Assembly (NCBI GenBank): GCA_963711375.1
Contig: CAVQDV010000005.1
Location: forward strand, 1,550,001 to 1,614,000
Length of the DNA: 64,000 nucleotides
Reading direction: 5' to 3'
DNA from: CAVQDV01 sp963711375
Lineage (GTDB): Bacteria; Pseudomonadota; Gammaproteobacteria; Coxiellales; Coxiellaceae
Part shown: positions 8,584-16,888 of the stretch, piece after piece
Numbering within the stretch: the stretch's first letter is position 1
How the letters are laid out: every line of letters begins with the position of its first letter
The notes under the pieces: generated by a model
Told to the model about the DNA's origin: nothing
The model's input: only the letters and a program-made list of their open reading frames with translations
Database searches by the model: none
Made by a program: the position numbers and the translations under genes

Positions 8584-9912
8584 ATGAGCACAGCAAAACT
8601 AGGCGCAGGATTATCCAGCGGTGGCTTAGGTGAACTACGCCGCCGTTTGATTTTTCTACTCGTGGGAATTTTAATATTTCGCCTAGGTGCTTATATTCCA
8701 GTTCCAGGCCTTGATCCTACTAAATTAACGACTTTTTTTCAGCAGCAGCAAGGCGGACTTCTAGGCATGTTTAACATGTTTGCCGGTGGCGCTTTAATGC
8801 GTATGTCCATTTTTGCACTGGGAATTATGCCTTATATTTCCGCTTCAATTATCGTCCAGATGTTTGCAACGATTTCTCCCAAAATGCAGGAACTTAAAAA
8901 AGAAGGTGAAGCGGGTCGTCGTAAAATAAACCAATATACGCGTTATGGAACCTTGGCTTTGTCTTTTGTTCAAGCGATTGGTATTACAAAATGGCTGGCC
9001 GGTCATGGTATTGCCATGGATCCTAGTTTTAGCTTCTATTTTGTTTCCACAATAACTTTAATTACTGGAACCATGTTTTTGATGTGGCTCGGCGAACAAA
9101 TGACTGAACGCGGAATTGGTAATGGTATTTCGATGATTATTTTCGCGGGCATCGTCGCTCGAGTGCCTTCTGCGCTTGCTGAAGTGTTTACTCAGGTTCG
9201 ACAAGGTCAAATGCAGATGGTCACTCTATTTTTACTGATCGTTTTTATCTTGTTTGTAACGCTTCTTGTCGTGTTTTTTGAAAGAGCTCAAAGACGTATC
9301 ACGATTAATTATGCGAAGCGACAACAGGGTCGCAAGCTTTATGCCGCTCAAACGACTCATTTGCCCTTGAAAATTAACATGGCGGGCGTCATACCTCCGA
9401 TCTTCGCTAGCAGTATTATTATGTTTCCTTCGGCGATTGCTCAATTTTTCGGAACAAGTTCTGGTTTTGGTTGGTTAAATAGTGTATCTTTGGCGCTGTC
9501 TCCTGGGCAACCGATTTATATGATCATTATTGCTATTGCCGTTATTTTCTTTGCCTTTTTTTATACGGCCTTGGTGTTTAATCCTAAAGAAACGGCTGAT
9601 AATTTAAAGCGCTCCGGGGCCTTCATTCCTGGCATACGTCCAGGTGAGCAAACGGCGCAGTATATTGATCTTGTGATGACGCGTTTGACTTTAGTGGGTT
9701 CGCTGTATTTAGCTGGCGTTACCTTGATTCCGCAAATCTTGATTGATGCGTGGAATGTGCCTTTTTATTTTGGCGGCACGTCTTTGTTGATTGTCGTTGT
9801 GATAACAATGGATTTTATGGCGCAAGTGCAAGCGCACTTGATGAGTCATCAATATGAATCGTTGATGAAGAAATCGAAGATAAAAGGCTCAAAAATGGGG
9901 CTGATTCGTTAA
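8584..9912 (+). CDS. secY: Sec translocon channel subunit SecY
   Basis: SecY is the ten-helix inner-membrane channel for protein export. The 442-residue product begins with a Gly/Ser-rich cytoplasmic tail, then RRRLIFLLVGILIFRLGAYI (TM1) and PVPGLDPTKL. It has the cytosolic loop GEAGRRKINQYTRYGT, the GIGNGISMIIFAGIVA helix and the C-terminal QYESLMKKSKIKGSK. It ends the spc block together with rpmJ, as usual. Confidence 0.97.
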   Translation: MSTAKLGAGLSSGGLGELRRRLIFLLVGILIFRLGAYIPVPGLDPTKLTTFFQQQQGGLLGMFNMFAGGALMRMSIFALGIMPYISASIIVQMFATISPKMQELKKEGEAGRRKINQYTRYGTLALSFVQAIGITKWLAGHGIAMDPSFSFYFVSTITLITGTMFLMWLGEQMTERGIGNGISMIIFAGIVARVPSALAEVFTQVRQGQMQMVTLFLLIVFILFVTLLVVFFERAQRRITINYAKRQQGRKLYAAQTTHLPLKINMAGVIPPIFASSIIMFPSAIAQFFGTSSGFGWLNSVSLALSPGQPIYMIIIAIAVIFFAFFYTALVFNPKETADNLKRSGAFIPGIRPGEQTAQYIDLVMTRLTLVGSLYLAGVTLIPQILIDAWNVPFYFGGTSLLIVVVITMDFMAQVQAHLMSHQYESLMKKSKIKGSKMGLIR

Positions 9913-9937
9913 TAAGAGTTTTGGGGAGTAATTGTAA

Positions 9938-10051
9938 ATGAAAGTGAAAGCATCGGTTAAAAAGATTTGTCGCAATTGTAAAGTGGTTCGCCGCAATCGT
10001 GTGGTTCGCATTATTTGCAAAGATGCGCGTCATAAACAAAGACAAGGCTAA
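9938..10051 (+). CDS. rpmJ: 50S ribosomal protein L36
   Basis: A 37-residue protein, MKVKASVKKICRNCKVVRR and then VVRIICKDARHKQRQG. It keeps the C-x2-C ... C-x4-H zinc-ribbon pattern of the zinc-binding L36 type. It lies 25 bases after secY, its usual place. Confidence 0.95.
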   Translation: MKVKASVKKICRNCKVVRRNRVVRIICKDARHKQRQG

Positions 10052-10074
10052 TTTAAGCCCCCTGGCAAGAATAT

Positions 10075-10110
10075 CACCTCTCCTGTGCGGGAGTGTGAGG
10101 GTGAGGGGTA
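10075..10110. repeat. Intergenic C/G-rich inverted repeat
   Basis: Between rpmJ and rpsM (138 bases without a gene) lies an imperfect inverted repeat: CACCTCTCCTGTGCGGGAG followed by TGTGAGGGTGAGGGG. Closely related copies occur at 12964, 13066-13151, 33350, 33436 and 45722, always between genes. It resembles the small C/G-rich palindromes scattered through many proteobacterial genomes. Confidence 0.7.
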
Positions 10111-10189
10111 AAAACATTCTTGCATTTTAGGGCCTGGAACGTTATTCTAGGCGGCTTTTTAATAGACATACATGGTGGAGTTATTATAA

Positions 10190-10546
10190 ATGGCTGTTCG
10201 TATTGCCGGAGTAAATTTACCCAATAAACATGCACAAATTGCATTAAGAGCAATTTATGGCATAGGGCCCACACGCGCTGCTGAGATTTGTGAATCAGCC
10301 GGTGTAGATCCCTCGATGAAAATCGAGGAAATCAGTGATGCAAAAATCGAAATGCTTCGTGCTGAAGTGGATCGTTTTACGATTGAAGGTGACCTTCGTC
10401 GTGAAATTTCGACCAACATTAAGCGCAAGATGGATTTAGGCTGCTATCAGGGCGTTCGTCATCGTCGCGGCTTGCCAGTGCACGGCCAAAACACAAAAAA
10501 TAATTCCCGAACACGTAAGGGTAAACGCAAACCCGTGCGTCAATAA
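10190..10546 (+). CDS. rpsM: 30S ribosomal protein S13
   Basis: S13 contacts P-site tRNA in the 30S head. The 118-residue protein starts AVRIAGVNLPNKHAQIALRA with the helix-two-turn-helix IYGIGPTRAAEIC, and ends RHRRGLPVHGQNTKNNSRTR. It opens the alpha operon (rpsM-rpsK-rpsD-rpoA-rplQ). Confidence 0.97.
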   Translation: MAVRIAGVNLPNKHAQIALRAIYGIGPTRAAEICESAGVDPSMKIEEISDAKIEMLRAEVDRFTIEGDLRREISTNIKRKMDLGCYQGVRHRRGLPVHGQNTKNNSRTRKGKRKPVRQ

Positions 10547-10558
10547 AAGGTTAACATA

Positions 10559-10933
10559 ATGGCACAAGTAAAAAGCAAAAATCAGCATATTACCGAAGGC
10601 GTTGCGCATATTCTTGCAAGCTTTAATAATACGATTATTACCATTTCCACGGTCTCAGGCGATGTGATCGCCCAATGCTCGGCCGGGCATGTCGGTTTTA
10701 AAAATGCACGTAAAGGCACGCCTTTTGCTGCTCAACAAGCGGCTGAAGTCGCTGTTAAAAAAGCCATTGAAAAAGGCTTGCGTCGAGTTAAAGTTTTAGT
10801 CATGGGTGGTGGTGCAGGTCGTGATTCAGCGATCCGTGCTATTAAAACCGCCGGTGTTGATATTAGTTCATTGAGTGACGTTACACCATTGCCATTCAAT
10901 GGTTGCCGCCCACCGAAAAAACGTCGCGTATAA
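10559..10933 (+). CDS. rpsK: 30S ribosomal protein S11
   Basis: S11 forms part of the platform near the mRNA exit. The 124-residue protein has GVAHILASFNNTIITISTVS and VLVMGGGAGRDSAIRAIKTA, and the usual ending VTPLPFNGCRPPKKRRV. Confidence 0.97.
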   Translation: MAQVKSKNQHITEGVAHILASFNNTIITISTVSGDVIAQCSAGHVGFKNARKGTPFAAQQAAEVAVKKAIEKGLRRVKVLVMGGGAGRDSAIRAIKTAGVDISSLSDVTPLPFNGCRPPKKRRV

Positions 10934-10944
10934 GAGAGGAAATA

Positions 10945-11565
10945 ATGGCGAGATATATTGGTCCAAAATGTCGTCTTTCGCGTCGCGAAGGTACTGATCT
11001 GCAATTAAAGAGCGGAATTCGCGCGATTGAGTCGAAATGTAATCTAGAGCGCAGTCCTGGTGTTCATTGGCAACGTCGTGGCCGTGGCACTGATTATTCC
11101 GTGCAATTGCGCATGAAACAAATGCTGCGTCGCTACTACGGCATTTTAGAAAAACAATTCCGAAATTATTATCACGAAGCCGATCGTCTTCGAGGTTCTA
11201 CGGGTGACAATTTATTAAAATTGCTTGAAACCCGCTTGGATAATGTGGTTTATCGCATGGGATTTGCGGCCACACGTGCGGAAGCTCGTCAATTAGTGAG
11301 CCACAAGTGCGTTAAAGTAAATGGTTCGGTTGTTAACATTCCGTCTTTTCAAATTAAGCCGGGCGATGTTGTTGAAATTCGTGAACGTGCTAAATCTCAG
11401 CTTCGTATTAAAGCGGCGCTGGAATTAGCGCAGCAACGTGCTCCTTTGTCTTGGCTTGAGGTGGATGCGAAAGCTATGCAAGGCAGTCTGAAAAATCAGC
11501 CGGAAGTTTCCGAATTACCTGCTGAATTTAAAGTCAACCTAGTGGTCGAGCTTTATTCTAAATAG
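10945..11565 (+). CDS. rpsD: 30S ribosomal protein S4
   Basis: S4 is a primary assembly protein and typically the translational repressor of the alpha operon. The ATG at 10945 follows GAGAGGAAATA and gives MARYIGPKCRLSRREGTDL. RLDNVVYRMGFAATRAEARQ begins the S4 RNA-binding fold. It is 206 residues, the normal length; a longer reading frame upstream overlaps rpsK and is not the start. Confidence 0.96.
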   Translation: MARYIGPKCRLSRREGTDLQLKSGIRAIESKCNLERSPGVHWQRRGRGTDYSVQLRMKQMLRRYYGILEKQFRNYYHEADRLRGSTGDNLLKLLETRLDNVVYRMGFAATRAEARQLVSHKCVKVNGSVVNIPSFQIKPGDVVEIRERAKSQLRIKAALELAQQRAPLSWLEVDAKAMQGSLKNQPEVSELPAEFKVNLVVELYSK

Positions 11566-11574
11566 AGGCAAACA

Positions 11575-12564
11575 ATGCAAGATATTTATAAGACATTTCT
11601 CACTCCTAAAAATATTCACGTGCAAACGATGGCGCCTTCACATTTTAAAATTGTGTTGGAACCCTTTGAGCGTGGTTTTGGGCATACTTTAGGTAATGCG
11701 CTCCGTCGCATTATGCTTTCTTCCATGCCTGGCGCGGCAATTGTTGAAGCGCAAATTGATGGCGTGCAGCACGAATACAGTTCTTTGGCCGGTGTGCGCG
11801 AAGACGTTGTTGATATTTTGCTGAATTTAAAAGGCGTAGCGATTAAATTAACGGATCGTGACGAAGTTACTTTAACCCTAAAAAAAGAGGGTGAAGGCGT
11901 TGTTCGTGCTTCTGATATTTCTCAAGAAGGTAATGTCGAAATCATTAATCCCGATCACGTCATTGCGCATTTAACAAAAGGTGGCTCGATCAACATGACC
12001 TTAAAAGTCAAAATTGGTCGTGGTTATCAACCTGCTAGTTTGCGTGAAGTGCCTTCTGAAGAAGGTCGTAAAATTGGCGTGCTTTTACTGGATGCTTCTT
12101 ATAGTCCTGTAAAACGAATTACTTATGCCGTTGATAATGCGCGTGTGGAAAATCGCACCGACTTGGATAAATTGACGATCGATTTAGAAACCGATGGCAC
12201 TTTAAATCCAGAAGAAGCGATTCGGTATTCTGCGACTATTTTACAACAGCAATTATTTGCCTTCGTTGATTTGCAGCATGATGTATCTCGCAAAGAAGAT
12301 TTTGGCTCTTCGAAATTAGATCCACTTTTAATGCGTCCTGTTGATGATCTCGAATTAACGGTTCGTGCGGCAAATTGCTTGAAAGCTGAAAATATTTATT
12401 ACATTGGTGATTTGGTGCAACGTTCTGAAAACGATTTACTAAAGACTCCAAATTTAGGTAAAAAATCGTTAACGGAAATTAAATCCGTTTTAGCGCAACG
12501 TGGTCTTAGCTTAGGTATGGCTTTAGAAAAATGGCCACCAGCAGACAACGCGGCAGAAAAATAA
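11575..12564 (+). CDS. rpoA: RNA polymerase alpha subunit
   Basis: Alpha dimerises to seed RNA polymerase assembly, and its C-terminal domain contacts UP elements and activators. The 329-residue protein has the N-domain signature KIVLEPFERGFGHTLGNALR followed by RIMLSSMPGAA, and the C-domain from about residue 250 with RAANCLKAENIYYIGDLVQR and the helix-hairpin-helix TPNLGKKSLTEIKSVLAQRG. Length equals E. coli alpha. Confidence 0.98.
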   Translation: MQDIYKTFLTPKNIHVQTMAPSHFKIVLEPFERGFGHTLGNALRRIMLSSMPGAAIVEAQIDGVQHEYSSLAGVREDVVDILLNLKGVAIKLTDRDEVTLTLKKEGEGVVRASDISQEGNVEIINPDHVIAHLTKGGSINMTLKVKIGRGYQPASLREVPSEEGRKIGVLLLDASYSPVKRITYAVDNARVENRTDLDKLTIDLETDGTLNPEEAIRYSATILQQQLFAFVDLQHDVSRKEDFGSSKLDPLLMRPVDDLELTVRAANCLKAENIYYIGDLVQRSENDLLKTPNLGKKSLTEIKSVLAQRGLSLGMALEKWPPADNAAEK

Positions 12565-12576
12565 GAGGATAATTTC

Positions 12577-12951
12577 ATGAATCATCGAATTAGTGGTCGT
12601 AAATTTAGTCGTACCGGCAGCCATCGCAAAGCGATGTTCCGTAATATGTCAGCGTCTTTATTGAAGCACGAATTAATTAAAACAACTTTGTTGAAAGCAA
12701 AAGAACTTCGCGGCGTTGTTGAACCTTTAATTACGCTTGGAAAAATTGACAGCGTTGCTAATCGTCGTCTTGCATTTTCTCGTTTACGCGATAGTGAAGC
12801 TGTTGCTAAATTATTTACTTCCATCGGCAAACGCCACACAGACCGCCCAGGCGGCTATGTGCGCGTATTAAAATGCGGTTTTCGTTCAGGCGACAATGCC
12901 CCAATGGCAATCGTTGAATTAGTGGATCGTGCCGATCACCTAGAAGCCTAA
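12577..12951 (+). CDS. rplQ: 50S ribosomal protein L17
   Basis: L17 is the last gene of the alpha operon. The 124-residue protein has the family N-terminus MNHRISGRKFSRTGSHRKAM and the ELIKTTLLKAKELRGVVEPL helix. A convincing Rho-independent terminator follows at 13032. Confidence 0.97.
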   Translation: MNHRISGRKFSRTGSHRKAMFRNMSASLLKHELIKTTLLKAKELRGVVEPLITLGKIDSVANRRLAFSRLRDSEAVAKLFTSIGKRHTDRPGGYVRVLKCGFRSGDNAPMAIVELVDRADHLEA

Positions 12952-12963
12952 ATTATATATTAT

Positions 12964-13000
12964 TCCCTCTCCCCCTGCGGGAGAGGGTTAGGGTGAGGGG
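12964..13000. repeat. Intergenic C/G-rich inverted repeat
   Basis: CCCTCTCCCCCTGCGGGAGAG and the following GGTTAGGGTGAGGGG form an inverted repeat whose core CTCTCCC/GGGAGAG is perfect. It lies directly after rplQ and is the most regular member of the repeat family listed at 10075. Confidence 0.75.
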
Positions 13001-13031
13001 TCTTTTAAAGACCAACCTCATCCCAAAATTA

Positions 13032-13059
13032 AATCCCGCTAAATTGCGGGATTCTTTTT
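13032..13059 (+). terminator. Rho-independent terminator of the alpha operon
   Basis: An 8-bp perfect stem, AATCCCGC / GCGGGATT, with a 6-base loop (TAAATT) is followed by CTTTTT. It lies 80 bases after the rplQ stop with no gene between, so it probably ends the long ribosomal transcript. Confidence 0.85.
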
Positions 13060-13065
13060 AACATT

Positions 13066-13151
13066 CCCTCGTAGGAGAGGGTGCTCTAAGGAATTAAGAA
13101 TAGGCTGTTCTGCAAGGAATCTATTGTCCTCTCTCCCTTCGTGGGTGAGGG
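13066..13151. repeat. Two partial copies of the C/G-rich intergenic repeat
   Basis: CCCTCGTAGGAGAGGG near 13066-13082 and CTCTCTCCCTTCGTGGGTGAG near 13129-13149 are shortened members of the same family. The stretch between rplQ and the ankyrin gene (231 bases) otherwise holds only the terminator; I see no PmrA-type promoter here. Confidence 0.6.
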
Positions 13152-13182
13152 TTATTGTGGTTTTTTGTAAGAGGTATTTGTA

Positions 13183-15066
13183 ATGAGACAGCTAGAATTA
13201 AGACAAGAAGAATTATCATTTCATGAGGCTGCAAGAAAGGGCAATCTTGCTCGAGTGAAAGAGCTCCTTGAAAGTGGTTTTAATATACATGCAGGAAATG
13301 ATTTTGCCGATCCCGCCATAGACCTCGCTGCAGAAGCAGGGAAGTTGGAAGTAGTATCCTATTTACTTGATAAGGGTGCTAAGAGCCCAAATTTATTGTT
13401 ATCAGCCTGCCTATGTGAAGATGCTTTGATTGCAGTCAAAATAATAGAATTAATACAAAAAAAAGAACTTTTTGATATCACTCATGTGCATGCTGCTTTG
13501 AGTGATCAAATTTTTTTTGAGGGAAATGAAAAAATTTACTCCATGGATGAATATGGTTTTATGGCAAGTTTTTATGAGCTTTTTAATACGTATGCTCCTG
13601 AGTCTTCGTTGTCTAAAGAAACTGTTAAATCTATAAATACTTTGATGAGTAATTCAGATTTGAACGACAAAACGAGAAGAATCTGTCTCTCCAGGCTTAG
13701 TAAATTACTTGATGTAAGATTAGAAAACATTTTTGATGGGGATTTGGAGAGGGTTACGAATTTTTTTGCCCAATTTTCTTTTGAGGCTATAAATAAATGC
13801 TTTAAGGGACTTACCAAAACACTCGATTCAGATAAGCGAATTTTGGCGAGCATTTTATCTTCACGTAGACTTGAAGCTGGTACTGAAGCCCGAGGGAAAA
13901 AACTTGATGAAGCCATTTGTATGTATGAAAGCTTGAGACAGCAGTCTGATGACGATAAGCGTAGAATGAAATTGATTTACGATTGGATTCTAGAGGTCCC
14001 TGAGCAGTTTGAGGACGGCGAGACTTATGATGAATATGAAGATGCGCTTCATTGTTGGAATGAAAGAGATTGCATCTTCCGCAGCATTAAAGGAAAGACA
14101 GAAAAGGATTATCAAGATTATTGTCAGAACTTAGAACGCCTCATGGTGTATTATTCACATAAGAAAAATTTTCAAGTGGCTATGAAACTGAATGCTTATG
14201 CGCTAAATATTATAATTGATTATAAAATAGATGACACTTCTAACCATTTGGAAAAATTGGCCAACTTGACCCGTTGTCGTGTGAAAAGGGTAGGTTGGCC
14301 GGATTCAAACAGTATTTTACATAAAACTTTATCTTGGTATTTAGATCATTATGACCTTCTCAAGAATAGGAATGCAGGTCAAAGATTTGAAATTATGGAA
14401 ATTGGTACTGTAGGTGATTTTAGTCCTTTTCATGATGTAATAGTAGATCGAGAATTGTTGGAAATTTATACGTCAACCATTGCAATTTTCCCTTTAACGT
14501 CTTTTTCATATCCCGAAGCAGATCCTGCTGAGGCTGAAGCAGATCCCATCGAGGTTAAAGTAAACGATGAGGTAACAGCTTGGGAAAACACAATGAAGTA
14601 CCTTAAAGCCGCTGATATTAAAAGAAATGATGACCAGCACATGGCCTTAAACTTATTATGCAAGGTAGTAGAAAAAGCCTTATCTCAGGAGCATGTGGAG
14701 AAATTAGAGCTATCGGGGTTTCCTCGTAGTTTTCCAAAAAAAGAGGATCATAAAATAATCCTTGCGCTGGTTCAAAAGCTAAAAGCTAGGTTAAGTTCTT
14801 TAGAAAGCATGAGCACCGCTGCTGCTATCAATTGCTTTCGCAATTTACAGACTCGCAATAGTGAACTAGAAAAGAAAAATGCAGAACTAGAACAAACAGT
14901 TAAAAAACTCGAGCTACAACTAAAACGAGGTCGGGAAGATGAGGTCGGCCAAAAGGGCGACAAAACTCCAAGAAAGACCTGTAAAGTAAGTGAACTTTGG
15001 TCTGGAAAGGGTGCAAAAGAGACAGAAAATTCCAATAACCCTCTCTCCCAGCTCAAATTCAATTAG
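13183..15066 (+). CDS. Ankyrin-repeat protein with C-terminal coiled coil, putative effector
   Basis: A 627-residue protein. Residues 12-70 form two ankyrin-type units (SFHEAARKGNLARVKELLES, then PAIDLAAEAGKLEVVSYLLD). A long helical middle region has no family I recognise. Residues about 535-600 form a coiled coil rich in Leu/Glu/Lys (NSELEKKNAELEQTVKKLEL). There is no signal peptide or membrane segment. Ankyrin proteins with coiled coils are a common type of Dot/Icm substrate, and the window carries a Dot/Icm system, but this gene lacks the PmrA-like promoter seen before the other ankyrin gene. The effector role is inference. Confidence 0.75.
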   Translation: MRQLELRQEELSFHEAARKGNLARVKELLESGFNIHAGNDFADPAIDLAAEAGKLEVVSYLLDKGAKSPNLLLSACLCEDALIAVKIIELIQKKELFDITHVHAALSDQIFFEGNEKIYSMDEYGFMASFYELFNTYAPESSLSKETVKSINTLMSNSDLNDKTRRICLSRLSKLLDVRLENIFDGDLERVTNFFAQFSFEAINKCFKGLTKTLDSDKRILASILSSRRLEAGTEARGKKLDEAICMYESLRQQSDDDKRRMKLIYDWILEVPEQFEDGETYDEYEDALHCWNERDCIFRSIKGKTEKDYQDYCQNLERLMVYYSHKKNFQVAMKLNAYALNIIIDYKIDDTSNHLEKLANLTRCRVKRVGWPDSNSILHKTLSWYLDHYDLLKNRNAGQRFEIMEIGTVGDFSPFHDVIVDRELLEIYTSTIAIFPLTSFSYPEADPAEAEADPIEVKVNDEVTAWENTMKYLKAADIKRNDDQHMALNLLCKVVEKALSQEHVEKLELSGFPRSFPKKEDHKIILALVQKLKARLSSLESMSTAAAINCFRNLQTRNSELEKKNAELEQTVKKLELQLKRGREDEVGQKGDKTPRKTCKVSELWSGKGAKETENSNNPLSQLKFN

Positions 15067-15174
15067 GTATGCCATCCCTATTTTGATACCAACGCTGGAG
15101 AGAGTGGCTTGAAAAAGAAGGGTTGTAGGAATTTAGGCTGGCATTCTAATATTAAGGGTTTGAGAAGATGAGTA

Positions 15175-15265
15175 GATTTGGCTGGGTATAATTTTCTATA
15201 CCCAGCCAAATCGTGATTGCAGTTTACGATTTGGCTGGGTATAATTTTCTATATCCAGCCAAATC
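15175..15265. promoter_or_regulatory. Tandem palindrome array before an ATPase gene (period 53 bp)
   Basis: Two copies of a 38-bp palindrome with 16-bp arms (GATTTGGCTGGGTATA / TATACCCAGCCAAATC) and a 6-base loop. They are at 15175-15212 and 15228-15265, exactly 53 bp apart; the second has one mismatch. TATAAT lies inside each copy at the arm/loop junction, pointing toward the ATPase, whose ATG is 11 bp after the array. Such a layout fits an operator overlapping the promoter. The same geometry with other sequences appears at 27081, 42308 and 51101. Confidence 0.8.
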
Positions 15266-15276
15266 GAGGAAGATTG

Positions 15277-16737
15277 ATGAATGCCCAACTATATGGTCGC
15301 GAGAATGAAATTAAGATTTTGGAAAATATCTGGCATTCCAAAGAGGCGGAATTTGTTGCAATTTATGGTCGACGTCGAGTGGGGAAAACTTTTTTGGTGC
15401 GCCAAGTTTTTTCTAAGAAAAAAATTTACTGCGAAGTAGTCGGCGTAAAAGATGGAAAACAACAAGACCAATTGCAAAATTTTATCGAAAGCTTAAGCAA
15501 AACATTTTACAAGAATGCTCCCTTAAAAAGGCCCAATACATGGCGAGAAGCATTTGAATTATTAACAAAAGAAATTGAGGGTTTGCCTAAGTCACAAAAA
15601 ATTATTCTATTTTTAGATGAATTACCTTGGCTAGCAACTAAAAAATCAAAACTCCTCCAAAATTTAGATTATTTTTGGAATAGTCGCTGGAGTCAGCTTC
15701 CAAATATGAAGCTCATTGTATGTGGTTCTGCAGCTTCTTGGATTTTAGAAAATCTTATACACGCCAAAGGTGGGCTTCATAATCGGATAACTAAAACTAT
15801 TTTATTGGAACCTTTTTCCCTTCTTGAAAGTAAGCTTTATCTAAAAAAACGGGGAATCCATCTCAATGATAAGCAGCTTTTAGATATCTATATGGTTATG
15901 GGAGGCGTCCCGCATTATCTTAAGCAAATTCAAAAGGGAAAATCGGCCACACAAAATGTCAACGAATTATGCTTTCATAAAGATGGGCTTCTTTACACTG
16001 AATTTAAGAAGATTTTTAAATCTTTGTACGATGATTCGGAAATCCACTTAGCCATTATTAGGGAAATTGCAAAAAATCGTTACGGTATCGATAGAACCAA
16101 ACTATTGGAAAAATTGAAAGCGCAATCCGGTGGCACTTTTAATAAACGCTTGGATGAGCTTGAAGAAGCGGGCTTTATTCAAAAATTTGTGCCTTACGGC
16201 AAAAAGCGTAAAGATTATTATTATCAAATTATCGATGAATATACTTTATTTTATTTAACCTGGATTGAACCTTTTTCTCGCAAGAGCGCAGGCCAAACTA
16301 AGGGTATATATTGGCCAAATAAATCAAAAACGAGCGCTTGGTATAGCTGGGCTGGCTATGCCTTTGAGCAGATATGTTTTAAACATGTCGATAATATTCG
16401 TCATGCACTCGGCCTCGATAAAATTGTCTGCAACATTGGAAATTGGCGTTATATCCCAAAAAAAGGCGCAGACAAATCTGGTGCTCAAATTGATCTTCTG
16501 TTGGATCGAGAGGATGGAGTAATATCCATTTTGGAAATTAAATTCAGCGAAAATGAATTTATCATCGACAAAGCGACAGCCAAAAATTTGGTAAATAAAA
16601 TTGAAGTTTTTGAAAATATAAGCTCTAATAAAAAGCAAATCTTTGTAGTTCTGGTGACGACAGTGGGTTTAAAGAAAAATATGTGGTCTGTAGACTTGGT
16701 CCATAATGTCGTATTATTAAAAGATATTATTGGCTAG
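15277..16737 (+). CDS. AAA ATPase with C-terminal nuclease-like domain (ATPase_2/DUF234 type)
   Basis: A 486-residue cytoplasmic protein. Residues 1-230 form an AAA domain: MNAQLYGRENEIKILENIW, Walker A YGRRRVGKT (about 30-38), Walker B KIILFLDELPWLA (about 110) and the sensor-like LIVCGSAASW. Residues 230-340 look like winged-helix segments (SGGTFNKRLDELEEAGFIQK). The C-terminus holds AQIDLLLDREDGVISILEIK, an Asp...Glu-x-Lys pattern of PD-(D/E)XK nucleases, as expected for DUF234. The ATG at 15277 follows GAGGAAG and is preferred to upstream codons inside the palindromes. Function is unknown; the array upstream suggests self-binding and autoregulation (inference). Confidence 0.85.
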   Translation: MNAQLYGRENEIKILENIWHSKEAEFVAIYGRRRVGKTFLVRQVFSKKKIYCEVVGVKDGKQQDQLQNFIESLSKTFYKNAPLKRPNTWREAFELLTKEIEGLPKSQKIILFLDELPWLATKKSKLLQNLDYFWNSRWSQLPNMKLIVCGSAASWILENLIHAKGGLHNRITKTILLEPFSLLESKLYLKKRGIHLNDKQLLDIYMVMGGVPHYLKQIQKGKSATQNVNELCFHKDGLLYTEFKKIFKSLYDDSEIHLAIIREIAKNRYGIDRTKLLEKLKAQSGGTFNKRLDELEEAGFIQKFVPYGKKRKDYYYQIIDEYTLFYLTWIEPFSRKSAGQTKGIYWPNKSKTSAWYSWAGYAFEQICFKHVDNIRHALGLDKIVCNIGNWRYIPKKGADKSGAQIDLLLDREDGVISILEIKFSENEFIIDKATAKNLVNKIEVFENISSNKKQIFVVLVTTVGLKKNMWSVDLVHNVVLLKDIIG

Positions 16738-16888
16738 ACATTTTTTTGAAATTGATGATGCCAGTTTAGCGTGTCCATCAAGATAGTCTTGCTCGAGCAG
16801 CAGCCAAGAAACGGCGATTGATCCCGCTTTTCTTTTATGTTAATGTCCAGAAATTGTCAGATTTGATTATATTTTGTGGGATGAAGCT

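Noticed and set aside
13183..15066. PmrA-type promoter for the first ankyrin gene
   Set aside because: The 231 bases upstream contain repeats and a terminator but no CTTAA direct repeat with 11-bp period.
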